DNA from: Baffinella frigidus
Lineage: Eukaryota; Cryptophyceae; Cryptomonadales; Baffinellaceae
NCBI GenBank assembly: GCA_026770585.1
Contig: MU646315.1
Span: 582,239-603,481 of the forward strand
Reading direction: 5' to 3'
Length of the DNA stretch: 21,243 bases
Shown: positions 1 through 11,500 of the stretch, in pieces
How positions within the stretch are numbered: the first letter of the stretch is position 1
How the letters are laid out: each line of letters begins with the position of its first letter
Notes under the pieces: generated by a model
Databases searched by the model: none
What the model was told of the DNA's origin: nothing
The model's input: only the letters and a program-made list of their open reading frames with translations
Position numbers and translations under genes: made by a program

Positions 1-128
1 AACCCGAAACCCGAAACCCGAAACCCGAAACCCGAAACCCGAAACCCAAAACCCGAAACCCGAAACCCGAAACCCGAAACCCGAAACCTGGAACCCGAAA
101 CCCGAAACCCGAAACCCTAAATCCGGAT
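1..128. repeat. CCCGAAA heptamer array
   Basis: About 16 tandem CCCGAAA units with occasional CCCAAAA, CCTGGAA and CCCTAAA variants; a telomere-like but G-substituted repeat at the window edge, in the intron before exon 1. Confidence 0.9.
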
Positions 129-154
129 CCCTAAATCCTCCCAGCTCCGGTCCG

Positions 155-237
155 TTTTTCTTTCTCTCCCTTCCTCTCTCTCTCTCTCTCTTTCTCCCTC
201 TCTTCCTCTCTCTCTCTCCCCCTTTTTTCGCTCTCTC

Positions 238-271
<34 letters not shown>

Positions 272-303
272 CCTCTTTCTCTCTCTCTCGCACTCTGTCC
301 ATT
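155..303. repeat. CT-rich microsatellite
   Basis: Polypyrimidine TCTCTTTC repeats with no convincing coding content; minus-strand frames here are charged low-complexity artefacts. Confidence 0.9.
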
Positions 304-353
304 CACACTCTGTCCATGTCCCTCAAACCCCAAACCCCAAACCCCAACCGCAG

Positions 354-423
354 GGTGGTGGTGATGGTGCATCCGCACATGAACGTCCTGGCGCGAGTCA
401 TGCTTGCGGCATCAGGCTTCACG
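354..423 (+). CDS. Dynein exon 1 (AAA1, late)
   Basis: Acceptor CAG at 351-353, donor GT at 424, ends in phase 0. Encodes [23 protein letters not shown], shown here as VVVMVHPHM then [14 protein letters not shown], matching the family's 'AMMVPDYELIAEI.LYS.GF' stretch after the AAA1 sensor region. The exon tail is copied at 526-560. Confidence 0.82.
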
Positions 424-1792
424 GTCTTACCCCTACACCCGACACCCTCTTAATCCTTCCTACACTCTCCTCCTAAACTCTCCCAAACCCCAAACCCCAA
501 ACTTCAAACCCCAAACCCCAAAACCGAGAGTCATGCTTGCGGCGTCTGGCTTCACAGTCCAACCCCTACACCCGAATCCCGGAATCCTGCCCCGCCCCTT
601 GTCCGCAGTGTTTCAAATGTGATGAAGTACTGTCATGGCTGCCTTGTTCGCAGAACGCCTTGTTTTGGTGTGTAGATGGGGTGAATAGCGCAGCGCCTGC
701 ACACGTATCAAGTCGCGAAACCACGATCGACGTTTCCGCAGAAGCACGGGCTGATCGCGACCCGGCTGCGAAACCCGAAACTCCATCCTATATCCAAACC
801 CCATCCTATATCCAAAGCCCTCACCTCATCCTAAACCCAGAACCCTACACACCAACAACAGGAGCACGGGCCGATTGCGACGCGGCTGGAGAAGTTCTAC
901 GCATACGCGAAAGACACGCTCTCGGCACAGGCGCACTACGACTTCGGCCTCCGCTCGCTTGTCTTGGTCCTGCGGCGGGCTGCCGCGGTGCGATACACCC
1001 TACCCCCTCCGAATGAACGCGTTTCAGTGTAGATCAATGCCACACGGCGGATTTCGAAGGGATTTTGAATAACTCCTAAACGACAAGACATTGGACCCTA
1101 CGGTAGGAAATCCATAGGGACATAGGTTCCTACGGGTAAGGTAACTTCCTACGGATTAGGTAGTTCCACAAGTACGCGAAAGACACTCTCTCGGCGCAAG
1201 CGCACTACGACTTTGACCTGCGATCGCTTGTTCTGGTCCTGCGGCGGGCTACCGCGATGAGATACCCCGTACCCACTCCAAATGAACGAGTTTCGATGTG
1301 AATCAATGCCACACAGCGGACTTTGAAGGGATTAGTAATGGTCCTGCGGCGGGCTGCCGCAGTGAGATACACCCTCATCCGTAAACCCTCCGAATATCTT
1401 TCATTTTGAAGACGGTGTCGTTCATTTTGCAACTGTGTAAATCAGTATGCGACCAACGTGTGAATCAATGTGTAAATTTTGCATTTGTGAATGTAGAGCC
1501 ATTCCGGTAGGACTTGTCGCGTTTTCGACTTCGAGATTTCAAGATTTCAGACTTCAAAAAGGTTTAAAAGGGCGTAAAACGTTTTAAAACACACCGTTTC
1601 AAATCTCATGGTACAAATGAAGTCTCGAAGTCTCGAAGTCTCGAAATCGGAAACGCGACAAGTCCTACCGGAATAGCTCTAACTCAATATTTTGAACCTT
1701 ACACCCTAAACCCTAAACCCTGAACACAGGGGCGATTCGCGGAGCCGAAAGAAGCTGAGCAGACCATCGTCGTTCGCGCACTCCGAGAGGTC

Positions 1793-1827
<35 letters not shown>

Positions 1828-1847
1828 TTTCTCTCTCTCTCTATATA

Positions 1848-1892
<45 letters not shown>

Positions 1893-4800
1893 CTTTCTCT
1901 CTTTCTCTCTCGCTCTCTTTCTCTCTCGCTCTCTTTTTCTCTCTCTCTCTCTCGCTTTCTCTCTCTCTCTCTCTCTGTCTTTGGCTGGCTAGCTGGCTGG
2001 CTGGCTGGCGTTCTCTCCTTCTCTCTATCTCTCTCTCTCTCCCTACACCCCCTCAACCCTAAACCCCCCAAACCGCATCCTCAGGTGAACATCGGGATGC
2101 TGACCATCGACGATCACCCGGTACTTCCCCAACCCCGAAACCCTCAACCCCAAACCCCAAACCCTAAACTCCAATCCCTAATCCCTAAACCCCAAACACC
2201 AAACCCCAAACCCTAAACCCTAAAGCCTAAACCCTCAACCCTCAACCCCACACCCTCAACCCTGAACCCTCAACCCTCAACCCTCAACCCTCAACCCCTG
2301 AACCCCAAAACCTGAACCCTAAACCCTAAACCCTAAACTCCAAAGCCTAAACCCTAAACCCTCAACCCCAAACCCTAAACCCTGAACCCTGAAACCTGAA
2401 CCCTGAACCCTGAACCCTGAACCCTGAACCCTACACTCTACACCCTACACCTTAAACCCTAAACCCCAAACCTCAAACCTCAAACTCTAACCCCTCAACC
2501 ACAAACTCTGAACCCAGTTGTTCGTGGGGCTTATGCACGACTTCTTCCCCGGTGGGCCCAACGTGGACAAGGTTGGAACCCCAACCCCAAACCCTGAATC
2601 CTAAACCCTAAACCCTAAACCCTAAACCCTAAACCCTAATCCTTAAACCCTAAACCCTAAACCCTAAACCCTACACCCTAATCCTTAAACCCCAAACGCC
2701 TAGCCTTAAACCCTTTACTCTTTACCCTTAACCCTAAACCCCAAGCCCTGAACACCAAACCCGAAACCCGAAACCCGAAACCCTAACCCCCAAACCCTAA
2801 CCCCCAAACCCAACATAAGGTGGAGCAGCCTGCGCGGGTGGAGGCCCTCCGCGAAGCGACGGAGTTCTTCAAGCTCGACGGGGAATCGATCATGGCAGTG
2901 CGCTGGGCCGAGAAGCTCAAAATGCTTGTCACCACTCTCGAGCACCGCCAGTGCATCGCCCTCGTCGGCCCCACCCTCTCAGGTACGCTCTCAGGACACT
3001 CTCAGGTCCTGAACCCTGAACCCTGAAGCCGAAAATGCTGGTTAGCATTCTCGAGCACCGCCAGTGCATTGCTCGTGTCGGCCCGACGCTCTCGGGTCGT
3101 TAATCCTACACCCTGAACCCATGAACCCCTGAACCCCTCCACCCCAACCCCGGAGCTTCCATCTCGTTGTGGAAGGCCTAACCCCTACTGCCCCCCGTGG
3201 TGCTGACAGCAAGGGGGTCGCGTGCTGACAACACGGAGGTTGCGGGGCATGACACGACCCTGAACTCGCGGCGTTTCGCAGAGGAGTCGAAGATACTGGA
3301 GTGTGCGATCCGGACACGCGTGTCCGAAACCCCTGAACCCCTGAACCACTGCACTCCTGAACACTTGAACCCCGAACCTCTTCAACCTCTGAATCCCTGA
3401 ATCCCTGCACCCAACCCCCTAATCATGCACCTGAAGGCTCTGAACCCGTGGCGTTTCGCAGGCAAGTCGACGATGCTCGAGTGTGCGATGCGGACGCGCG
3501 TGACCCTGGGAGGCAACAAGAAGGTGCCCATAAAGCCTAAACCATAAAACCATAAAGCCTCAACCATAAAACACCATAACGCCTAAACCATAAAACATAA
3601 ACCCTAAACCCTAATTGCTCACCCCTTACTCCCAATCCCCAAACCCTCCACCCTAAACCCCAAACTCCCAACCCTAAACACTACAACCTACCCACGAAAC
3701 ACTGAACACTGAACCCTCAACCCTTACGCAGGTGGTGTACAGGATGAACCCGAAGGCACTCTCACCGGAGCAGCTCTTCGGGATGCTCGACCCGGCTACC
3801 TCCGACTGGGTGCGACCCCTACTCCTCTTTTGATGAGCTGTTTGGACGGCATTGGCGTGGTCTGCCCCCCCCAACTTGGTCTGCTGATTTATCAACTGGC
3901 CAATCAGCTACTCTCTTTGCAGTTTCTCTGACCCCTGCATCTCTTGAGCAGAGGGGCTTCACCCAGAAATCCTGCCTCAACATCCGGCTGGGTCTAGCCC
4001 ATCAACCCTAGTCCCTCAGCCCTAGTCCGTCCGCCCTAGTCACACTCCTACAGCCCATGCGAAAGAAGGACACGGGTTACCTGACAACCCTGCTACTTTC
4101 GTATCTGACGAATCCACAATTTTATTCTCTGACAAATCTGCTGCTTTCGTATCTGACGAATGTGGTGTAACGTTGGAGCAGGTGGAGGGGGGCTTCTCAG
4201 CAACGTGGCGCAAGGCCTGCCGCCTCGCTCTCTACCAGGTACTCCGCCTCCACCGAAACCGATTGTCAATTCTAGAACCGGAGTGCCATGTGGAAGACTC
4301 CGCCCATGCTGTTGTCCTTGCCAACCTCCAAACCCTAACCCCAACCCCCCCCCCAACCCAAATCGCAGGACTCGTGGCTGGTGCTGGACGGGCCTGTGGA
4401 GCCGGAGTGGATCGAGACGCTCAACACCGCCCTCGACGACAACAAAGTCCGAAACCCGAACCCGAAACCCGAAACCCGAAACCCAAAACCCTAAAGCCTC
4501 TACCAAAGCCTCAACCAAAGCATATACCCTGAACCCTAAAGCATAAAGCATAAACCCTGAAAAGTAAATCTTAAACACCAAACACTAAAACCTGAACCCT
4601 CAACCCTCAACCTTGAAACTGAAACCCGAAGCCAACACCGCACTCGACGACAACAAAGTCTGAAACCCTCTCTCAACCCTGAACCCCATAACTACCCTAG
4701 ACCCTAAACCCTAAACCCTCAACCCTCAACTCTAAACCTTGTCCCCCAAACTCTTCCCCCTAAAACCCCAAACCTCACACCCTCTTCCCTAAACCTCAAA

Positions 4801-6300
4801 CCCAACCCCGAACCCTGACGCAGGTGCTGACCCTCCCGAACGGGGACCTCCTCCGGCTCCGGCCGTCGACGCGCCTCGTCCTCGAAACCGACAGGTTATT
4901 TGCCCCCCCCTCCCCTTACTCGGGATTCTCTCAGGTTACGAGCCCCGCGACTCCTACCTCTGCCTCACTCGGGTCGACTGTCAGACTATTCTCAAGTTGA
5001 CATGCTGGGATGAATAGAGTTGCTGGTTTTGGACAAGGCCTAAACCCTAAACCCTCAACCTCGTCACAGCCTCGCCGCAGCCTCCTCCGCATCTATCGGC
5101 CGCCTGGGTGTGATATCAGATGGCATATTGGACCGTACCGCATATTGAAGATGCGTGAATCGGCTGTACAGTTTTGACATGGCCTAAACCCTAAACCCTA
5201 AACCCTAAACCCTAAACCCTAAACCCCAAACCCTCCCCACAGCCTCGCGGCCGCCTCCCCCGCGTCAGTCGGACGCCTGGGGGTCATCTACGCGGCTCCC
5301 GGGACTATCGGATGGGAGCTTCTGCTTGCTTCGTGGCTGCAGACGCTCAACGAGGTTCCAGCTCCGCCTCATTTGCTCTGTGCTCCGCATTACGTACGGT
5401 TAGACGTTCTTTCTTCTTCTTCTTCTTCATCTTCTTTGTCTTCTTCTTTCTGTTCTGGTTCCTCTATGTCGCTCTCGAAACAGGTCATAGATAGGCCTGA
5501 TGTTCTTTGAACTGGCACCATCGGATGGGAGCATCTCCTCGCGTCGTGGCTCCACACTCTCAACAAGGTCCGGCCCAGCCCTGCCTTTGCCGAAAGTTGA
5601 CGTCGCTGGTGCTAAACTGTCAACTTTCCCCCAAACTGTCAACTTTCCCCCTGTCGACTTTGGGCAGATGCCCGCTCTGACGCCCCCCCCCCCCCAATGA
5701 GGTCCGTCCTGAAAACCAGCTCAACTGTCAACAACTTTCAGCTAAACTGTCAACTTTGGGCAGGTCGACCAAGAGTTTATGACGGTGTTGCTGGAGCCAA
5801 ACCTCGCCCAAAGTTTACGGGATTTACTCCAAAAATGAACGAGATTTACGCCGAAAGTTGACGACGCTGGGGCTGAACTGTCAACTTCCCCCTGTCAACT
5901 TTGCAGGTCGACCAGGAGTTTATGAAGATGTTGCTGGAGCCGAACCTCGAGTCGATCATTGACGTCGCCACCAAGCAATGCCGCCAGGTCTGGTTTTGGG
6001 GCTGGGATTAAGTGTTTAAGTTTCTGGGTTTGCTCCGCCATGACACTCTCCCCAACCGAGCTCCGCCATGAAACTCACCCCCATAAACCCTAACCCCTGG
6101 AAGCTAAACACTAAACCCTGGAACCTCGAGTCAATCATTGACGTCGCCACCAAGCAAAGCCGCCAGGTCTGTTTCTAGCCCCTCAACCCTCAACCCTAAA
6201 CCCTCAACCCTAAAACCTAAACCCTAAACCCTAGCCCCTCAACCCTACAACCTAAACCCTAGCCCCTCAACCCCAAACCCTAGCCCCTAAATCCTAGCCC

Positions 6301-6332
<32 letters not shown>

Positions 6333-8556
6333 ACCCTAAACCCTAAACCCTAAACCCTAAACCCTAAACCCTAAACCCTAGCCCCTCAACCCTAACCCCT
6401 AGCCCCTAAACCCTAGCCCCTCAACCCTCAACCCTAAACCCTAAACCCTAAACCCTAAACTCCAAACCCTAAACCCTAAACCGTCGCCACCAGCTCCGCC
6501 AGGTTTCTCCCCCCTAAGCCCTAACCTCTAAACCCTGCACCATGACCCCTACAGACTCTCTTAATCTCTCTTCATCACGCGTCATCAGGGGGGGGGGGGG
6601 TACACACAATAACGCGTACCCCCCCGGACGCGGCAGGTGATATGCCAGGAAACTCTCCCTAACTAAGTGTCCCCTAATCCCTAAACCATGTTCTAAACCC
6701 TGACCCCTAAACCCTAAACCCCTAAACCCTAAACCCTGAACCCTAAACCCTAACCTAAACCCTAATCCCCGGAATGCGACAGGTGATCACGGTGGACACG
6801 AACGCGCTGGTCATCTCCTGCTTCCGCTTTCTCGAGGCAAACCCTCAACCAACCCTAACCCCTAAACTCAGAACCCTACACCCTACACCCATCACCCTAA
6901 ACCCTGAACCCTACACCCATCACCCTAAACCCTACACCATGCACCCCACATCCTACACCCTAAACCCTACACCCTACACCCTACACTCTACACCCTACAC
7001 CCTACACCCTACATCCTACACCATACCCCTTAACCCTACACCCCACACCCTACACCCTAAACCCTAAACCCCAGACCCTAAACCCAACACCCCACACCCC
7101 ACACCCCACACCCCACGCCCCACACCCCACACCCCACACCCCACACCCCACACCCCACACCCCACACCCCTCACCCCCCACCCCTCACCCCCCACCCCTC
7201 ACCCAAACCCCAAACCCCAAACCCCACACCCCAAAGCAGGCGTTGCTGCACCCAGTGGACAGGAACCTGCGGGCGAACGAGCGTGCGCTGCAGACAGAGC
7301 TGCTGCAGACTGCCGAAGGAAAACTTACCGTCGAGGTCTCCACCCTTATAAACCCTTATAAACCCTTATAAACCCTTATAAACACGACACTTGACGCCCG
7401 ACGGCCCCTGCAAGCGGAAACACTCAACGTTCAATACTGAAGGGGGAGCTGCTGCAGACTGTTGATTGAAGATTGACTTTCGAGGTCGGACACTCTGCCC
7501 CAAACCCTAAACCTCGTGTAGAATTGCTAGACCCTAGACCCTCAACCCTAAACCCCACACCGTGAACCCTGTAAACAACCGTATAACCGTACTGTAAGCA
7601 ATATAATAAACAATCAACCATATACCATAAAGAATGAACAATAAACAAGAAATGATAAACAATACACAATACACACTCTTCAAAAAACAATAAAAAATAA
7701 AAATAAATAATAAGCAACACACACTAAACCCTAAACCCTACACCAGCTAAGGATGAAGCGGGTGGTGATATTCGCGCTGGTCTGGACATTCGGCGCGGCC
7801 GTCGAATCCGAGTCGCGCTTAAGGTTGTCTACCTTTTTCTCGCAGTCTGTTCGTGCTGGCCCATTCGGTGCGCCCGGGCCTTTTTTTGCTCCAAAGTTGA
7901 CGGATTTGTACCGCGAGTTCTGCTTTTCAACTTAAGGATAGTCGGGCAACACGAGACAGTTAAGGATGAAGCGGGTGGTGATATTCACGCTGGTCTGGAC
8001 CTTCGGCGCGGCCGTCGAATCCGAGTCGCGCTTAAGGTTCTCCTCCAACCCCTAGTTCTGCCTGAGTCTATTCGGGCCCACCCCCAGCTCCGCCTGAGTC
8101 TATTCAGGCTGACCCATTCGGTGCGCCCGGGCTCCTTTTCGCTCCAAAGTTGACGGATTTGTACCGCGAATTTAGCGTGTCAACTTAAGGATAGTCCGTG
8201 AACTCGAGTGAGGCTGAAGCGGGTGGTGATATTCGCGCGGCCGTCGAGTCCGAGTTGCACGCCAGGCTCCTCCCCCACTCCTTTCTTGGCTCTTCACATT
8301 TTCCAGCTCTGTCTCCGTCGACTAACCCCCAACCCCACACCCCTTACCCCTCACTCCCAACCCCTCAACCCAAAGCCCGAACCTCTAACCCGCTGGCAGG
8401 CTCGACACGGAGCTGCGGCGTATCTGGCCAGATGCAATGCCGGAGGCCCCCCCGGTTCCGACCACGGCCAAGGAGAGCAAGGCGATGGTGGGGCAAGTGG
8501 TCGACTACTCGTCCAAGATGGAGGACAACATGCTCAGCGTCGACCGCACCTGGTAC

Positions 8557-8588
<32 letters not shown>

Positions 8589-11500
8589 CAAACCCTAAAC
8601 TCCAAACCCTGAACCCCAAACCCCAAAACCCAAACACTACCCCAGGGTACCGTGGTCACGGATGGTGGAGGCGTTCAAGATGCCGGAGTCGTTCAGGAGG
8701 ATCGAGGAGCTGTACGTGCCGACGCCACACTCCGTCAAATACGGCTGGATCGTGCAGGTCGCTGCCCCGTCCCACACAGCGGGCTTCGAAGGGTTTTTGA
8801 ATAACCCATAAGCGATACGACATACGTCCCTATGGTAGGCAATAGCGTAGGGACATGGGGGGTTCCTATGGATAAGGTTACGGAAAGTGGGGGGAGCTGT
8901 ACGTGCCGACGGCACGATCCGGCAAGTACGGCTGGATCGTGCAGGTCGCTGCCCCGTCTTGGTCCAACGGGACTGATAAACAACGACTTTGACAAATCAT
9001 GTATCATTCCCGGCCAACTTCTCTGCACACCACTAAGAAACGTGCACCACTAAACCCTAGACCATATTCACTAAACCCTGTTCCCAAAACCCTATTGCGT
9101 AGGCGATGGTGTCCGGCTCACACGCGCGCGGCTGAGTCCTGCACAGTTTCCACCCCTGAGCTGACGGGCCTGAAGACCTGACACCCGTCACCCTGAACTC
9201 TGATCTCCGAGAGGTGATGGTGCCCGGTTCACACGCGCGCGGCGGCATGCGTGGCGCGGGGGGCGTCATCTTCTTCGGAAACCCCTCGAGACTCACCGTG
9301 ACCTTCCTATAAAAACATATAAAATCTACACGTGGCTGTGTACAACCTCTTTTACAAGAGGTTGTGTACCCAATAGTTGGCGGCAACGTGCCTGATCCCC
9401 GTACTTACCTGGACACGAGTGCCAAAGTGACATTTAACGTGTGGGGTGGAGGCGATGGTGCCCGGTTCACACGCGCGCGCGGGACGTGCGGCGCTGGGGG
9501 CGTGATCCTCTTCGGGAACCCCTCGAGCCTCACTGTGACCTTGATATATAATCTACTAGTGACGTGTAAAACGTCTTTTATAATTTGTGTTCTGACCTGG
9601 AGACGAGTGCCACACTGACATTTAACGTGGTGCAGGCGATGGTGCCCGGTTCACACGCGCGTGGGGGAATGCGTGGCGCGGGGGGGGTCATCCTATTCGG
9701 GAACCCCTCGAGTGGGAAGGGGGGCATTGCTCACGGCTTTCTTCGGAGCGCGAACCCGCAGGTACGTGTCGGGTATAGGGTTCTCGCCGACCCGCAGGCG
9801 AGTTCAGGGTATAGGGTATATGGTATATGGTATATAGTTCAGTATATAGCGTAAATGGGATAGGGGATAGGGGATAGGGGATAGGGGGTAGGGGATAGGG
9901 GTAGGGAGATTCTCTTCGGGAACCCCTCGAGTGGCAAGGCGGGCATTGCGCATGGCTTTATGCGGAGCGCCAACCCGCAGACGAGTTCTGGGTATAGCGT
10001 ATGGGGTATAGGGTACAGTGTAAAGCATAAATGGGATATGGGGATATGGGATAGGGGATAGGGGACAGGGGATAGGGGAGAGGGGATGGGGNNNNNNNNN
10101 NNNNNNNNNNNNNNNNNNNNNNNNNNNNNNNNNNNNNNNNNNNNNNNNNGAGGGGAGAGGGGAGAGGGGAAAGGGGAGAGGGGATAGGGGAGAGAGGAGA
10201 GGGGATAGGGGTTGGAACATCCTCTTCGGGAATCCTTCGAGCGGGAAGGTGGTAATTGTTTCTGGGTATTTGCGGAGCGCGAATCCGCTGGTGGGTCTGG
10301 TGTATAGCTTATAGTGTAGAGCGTATTGCGTATATCGTATAGGGGATAGGGGATAGGGGATAGGGGATAGGGGATAGGGGATAGGGGATAGGGGATAGGG
10401 GATAGGGAATATGGGACAAAAGGTCATAGGGTGGTTCTATTCAGACACCCAGAAGGTGGGAAGGGGAGCATTGCTGCTGGCTTTTTGTGCAACGCGAATC
10501 CGCAGGTGCGTTCGGGGTTCAGGGCAAGCGCCGACTGGAAGGCGAGTTCAGGTTTTAGGGTGTAGGGTATGGGGTATAGGGTATAGGGTATAGGGTATAG
10601 GATATAGGGTATAGGGTATAGGATATAGGGTAAAGGGTAAAGGGTATAGGGTATAGGATATAGGGTATAGGATATAGGGTAAAGGGTACAGGGTAGAGGG
10701 TAGAGGGCATATATAGGGTGATTCTCTTCGGACACCCCGAGGGTGGGAAGGAGAGCAGTGCTTCTGGCTATTTGTGGAGCGCGAATCCGCAGGCGAGTTT
10801 GGGGTGTAGGGTACAGGGTATATGGTATGGGATATAGGGTATAGGGTATGGGGTTCAGGGTATAGGGTGTAGGGTGTAGGGTGTAGGGTGTAGGGTGTAG
10901 GTTACCAAGTTACAAGGTTTGCGGTTAAGGTGCGTGTCTGGCTCGTTGGTGTTGACGAGTCAGACCTTTTCCTGGTACTGACCTCAGTAGCGTGGTGTAG
11001 GGGTGAGGTTCAGGGTTTAGCCGATGACGAGGGTTTAGTCATCGGCTAAGGCATTATCGCAGGACAAACAGTCCGCAGATCCGTGCACCCCGAACACATC
11101 CGAGATAATCCGTCTCCTTGCCCGAGGCGGGCCCTTCCTAGGACACCACCCTCGCACGGAGTGTCCGCAGGCACGCGTGCCCCAGCCCCAATCCAAACCG
11201 TAGATCCTAGACCCGACACCCGAAACCTAAAACCCGAAACCCGAAACCCGAAACCCGAAACCTAAAATCCGCAGGAACGAACGGGCAAGGAGGTGGCGCG
11301 CTCGCACCAAACCCTTAACATCCTTCCACGACTCTCCACAACCCCTGAAACCCCTCCACAACCCCTGACGCCTTGCACACACCCTGGAACCCTCCGTAGC
11401 CCCTGCAAATCGTAAAGCCCAACCCCCAAAGCAGGAACGGATGGGCAAAGAGGTGGTGCTCTCGCACCACTCCTCCTAAAGTTGATTCTGGAATGTGTAC

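Larger units (their letters stand above)
9765..10910. repeat. G-rich heptamer arrays (opposite orientation), intron 19
   Basis: GGGGATA (9855-9900, 10030-10090, 10335-10405) and AGGGTAT/AGGATAT (10560-10700) and AGGGTGT (10860-10905) units, period 7. Here the G-rich strand is on the coding strand, unlike all other introns in the window. Interrupted by four exon 19 tail copies. Confidence 0.92.

Noticed and set aside
1-128. A true chromosome end at the window start
   Set aside because: Units are mainly CCCGAAA rather than a pure telomere repeat, the dynein gene must continue upstream, and similar arrays occur in most introns.
117-302. Minus-strand frame rich in Arg/Glu/Lys
   Set aside because: It is the translation of a CT microsatellite; the same applies to 1883-2071 and to the Ser/Leu-rich minus frame around 19024-19227 over the GA tract.
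6837-7232. A long coding region through the [13 protein letters not shown]-like frame
   Set aside because: Low-complexity translation of CCCTACA heptamers.
8198-8800. 200-residue plus-strand frame
   Set aside because: Out-of-frame shadow of exons 17 and 18 joined through repeat sequence.
9804-10427. 207-residue minus-strand frame of PYPLSPI repeats
   Set aside because: It crosses the N gap and is simply the G-rich heptamer array read in reverse.
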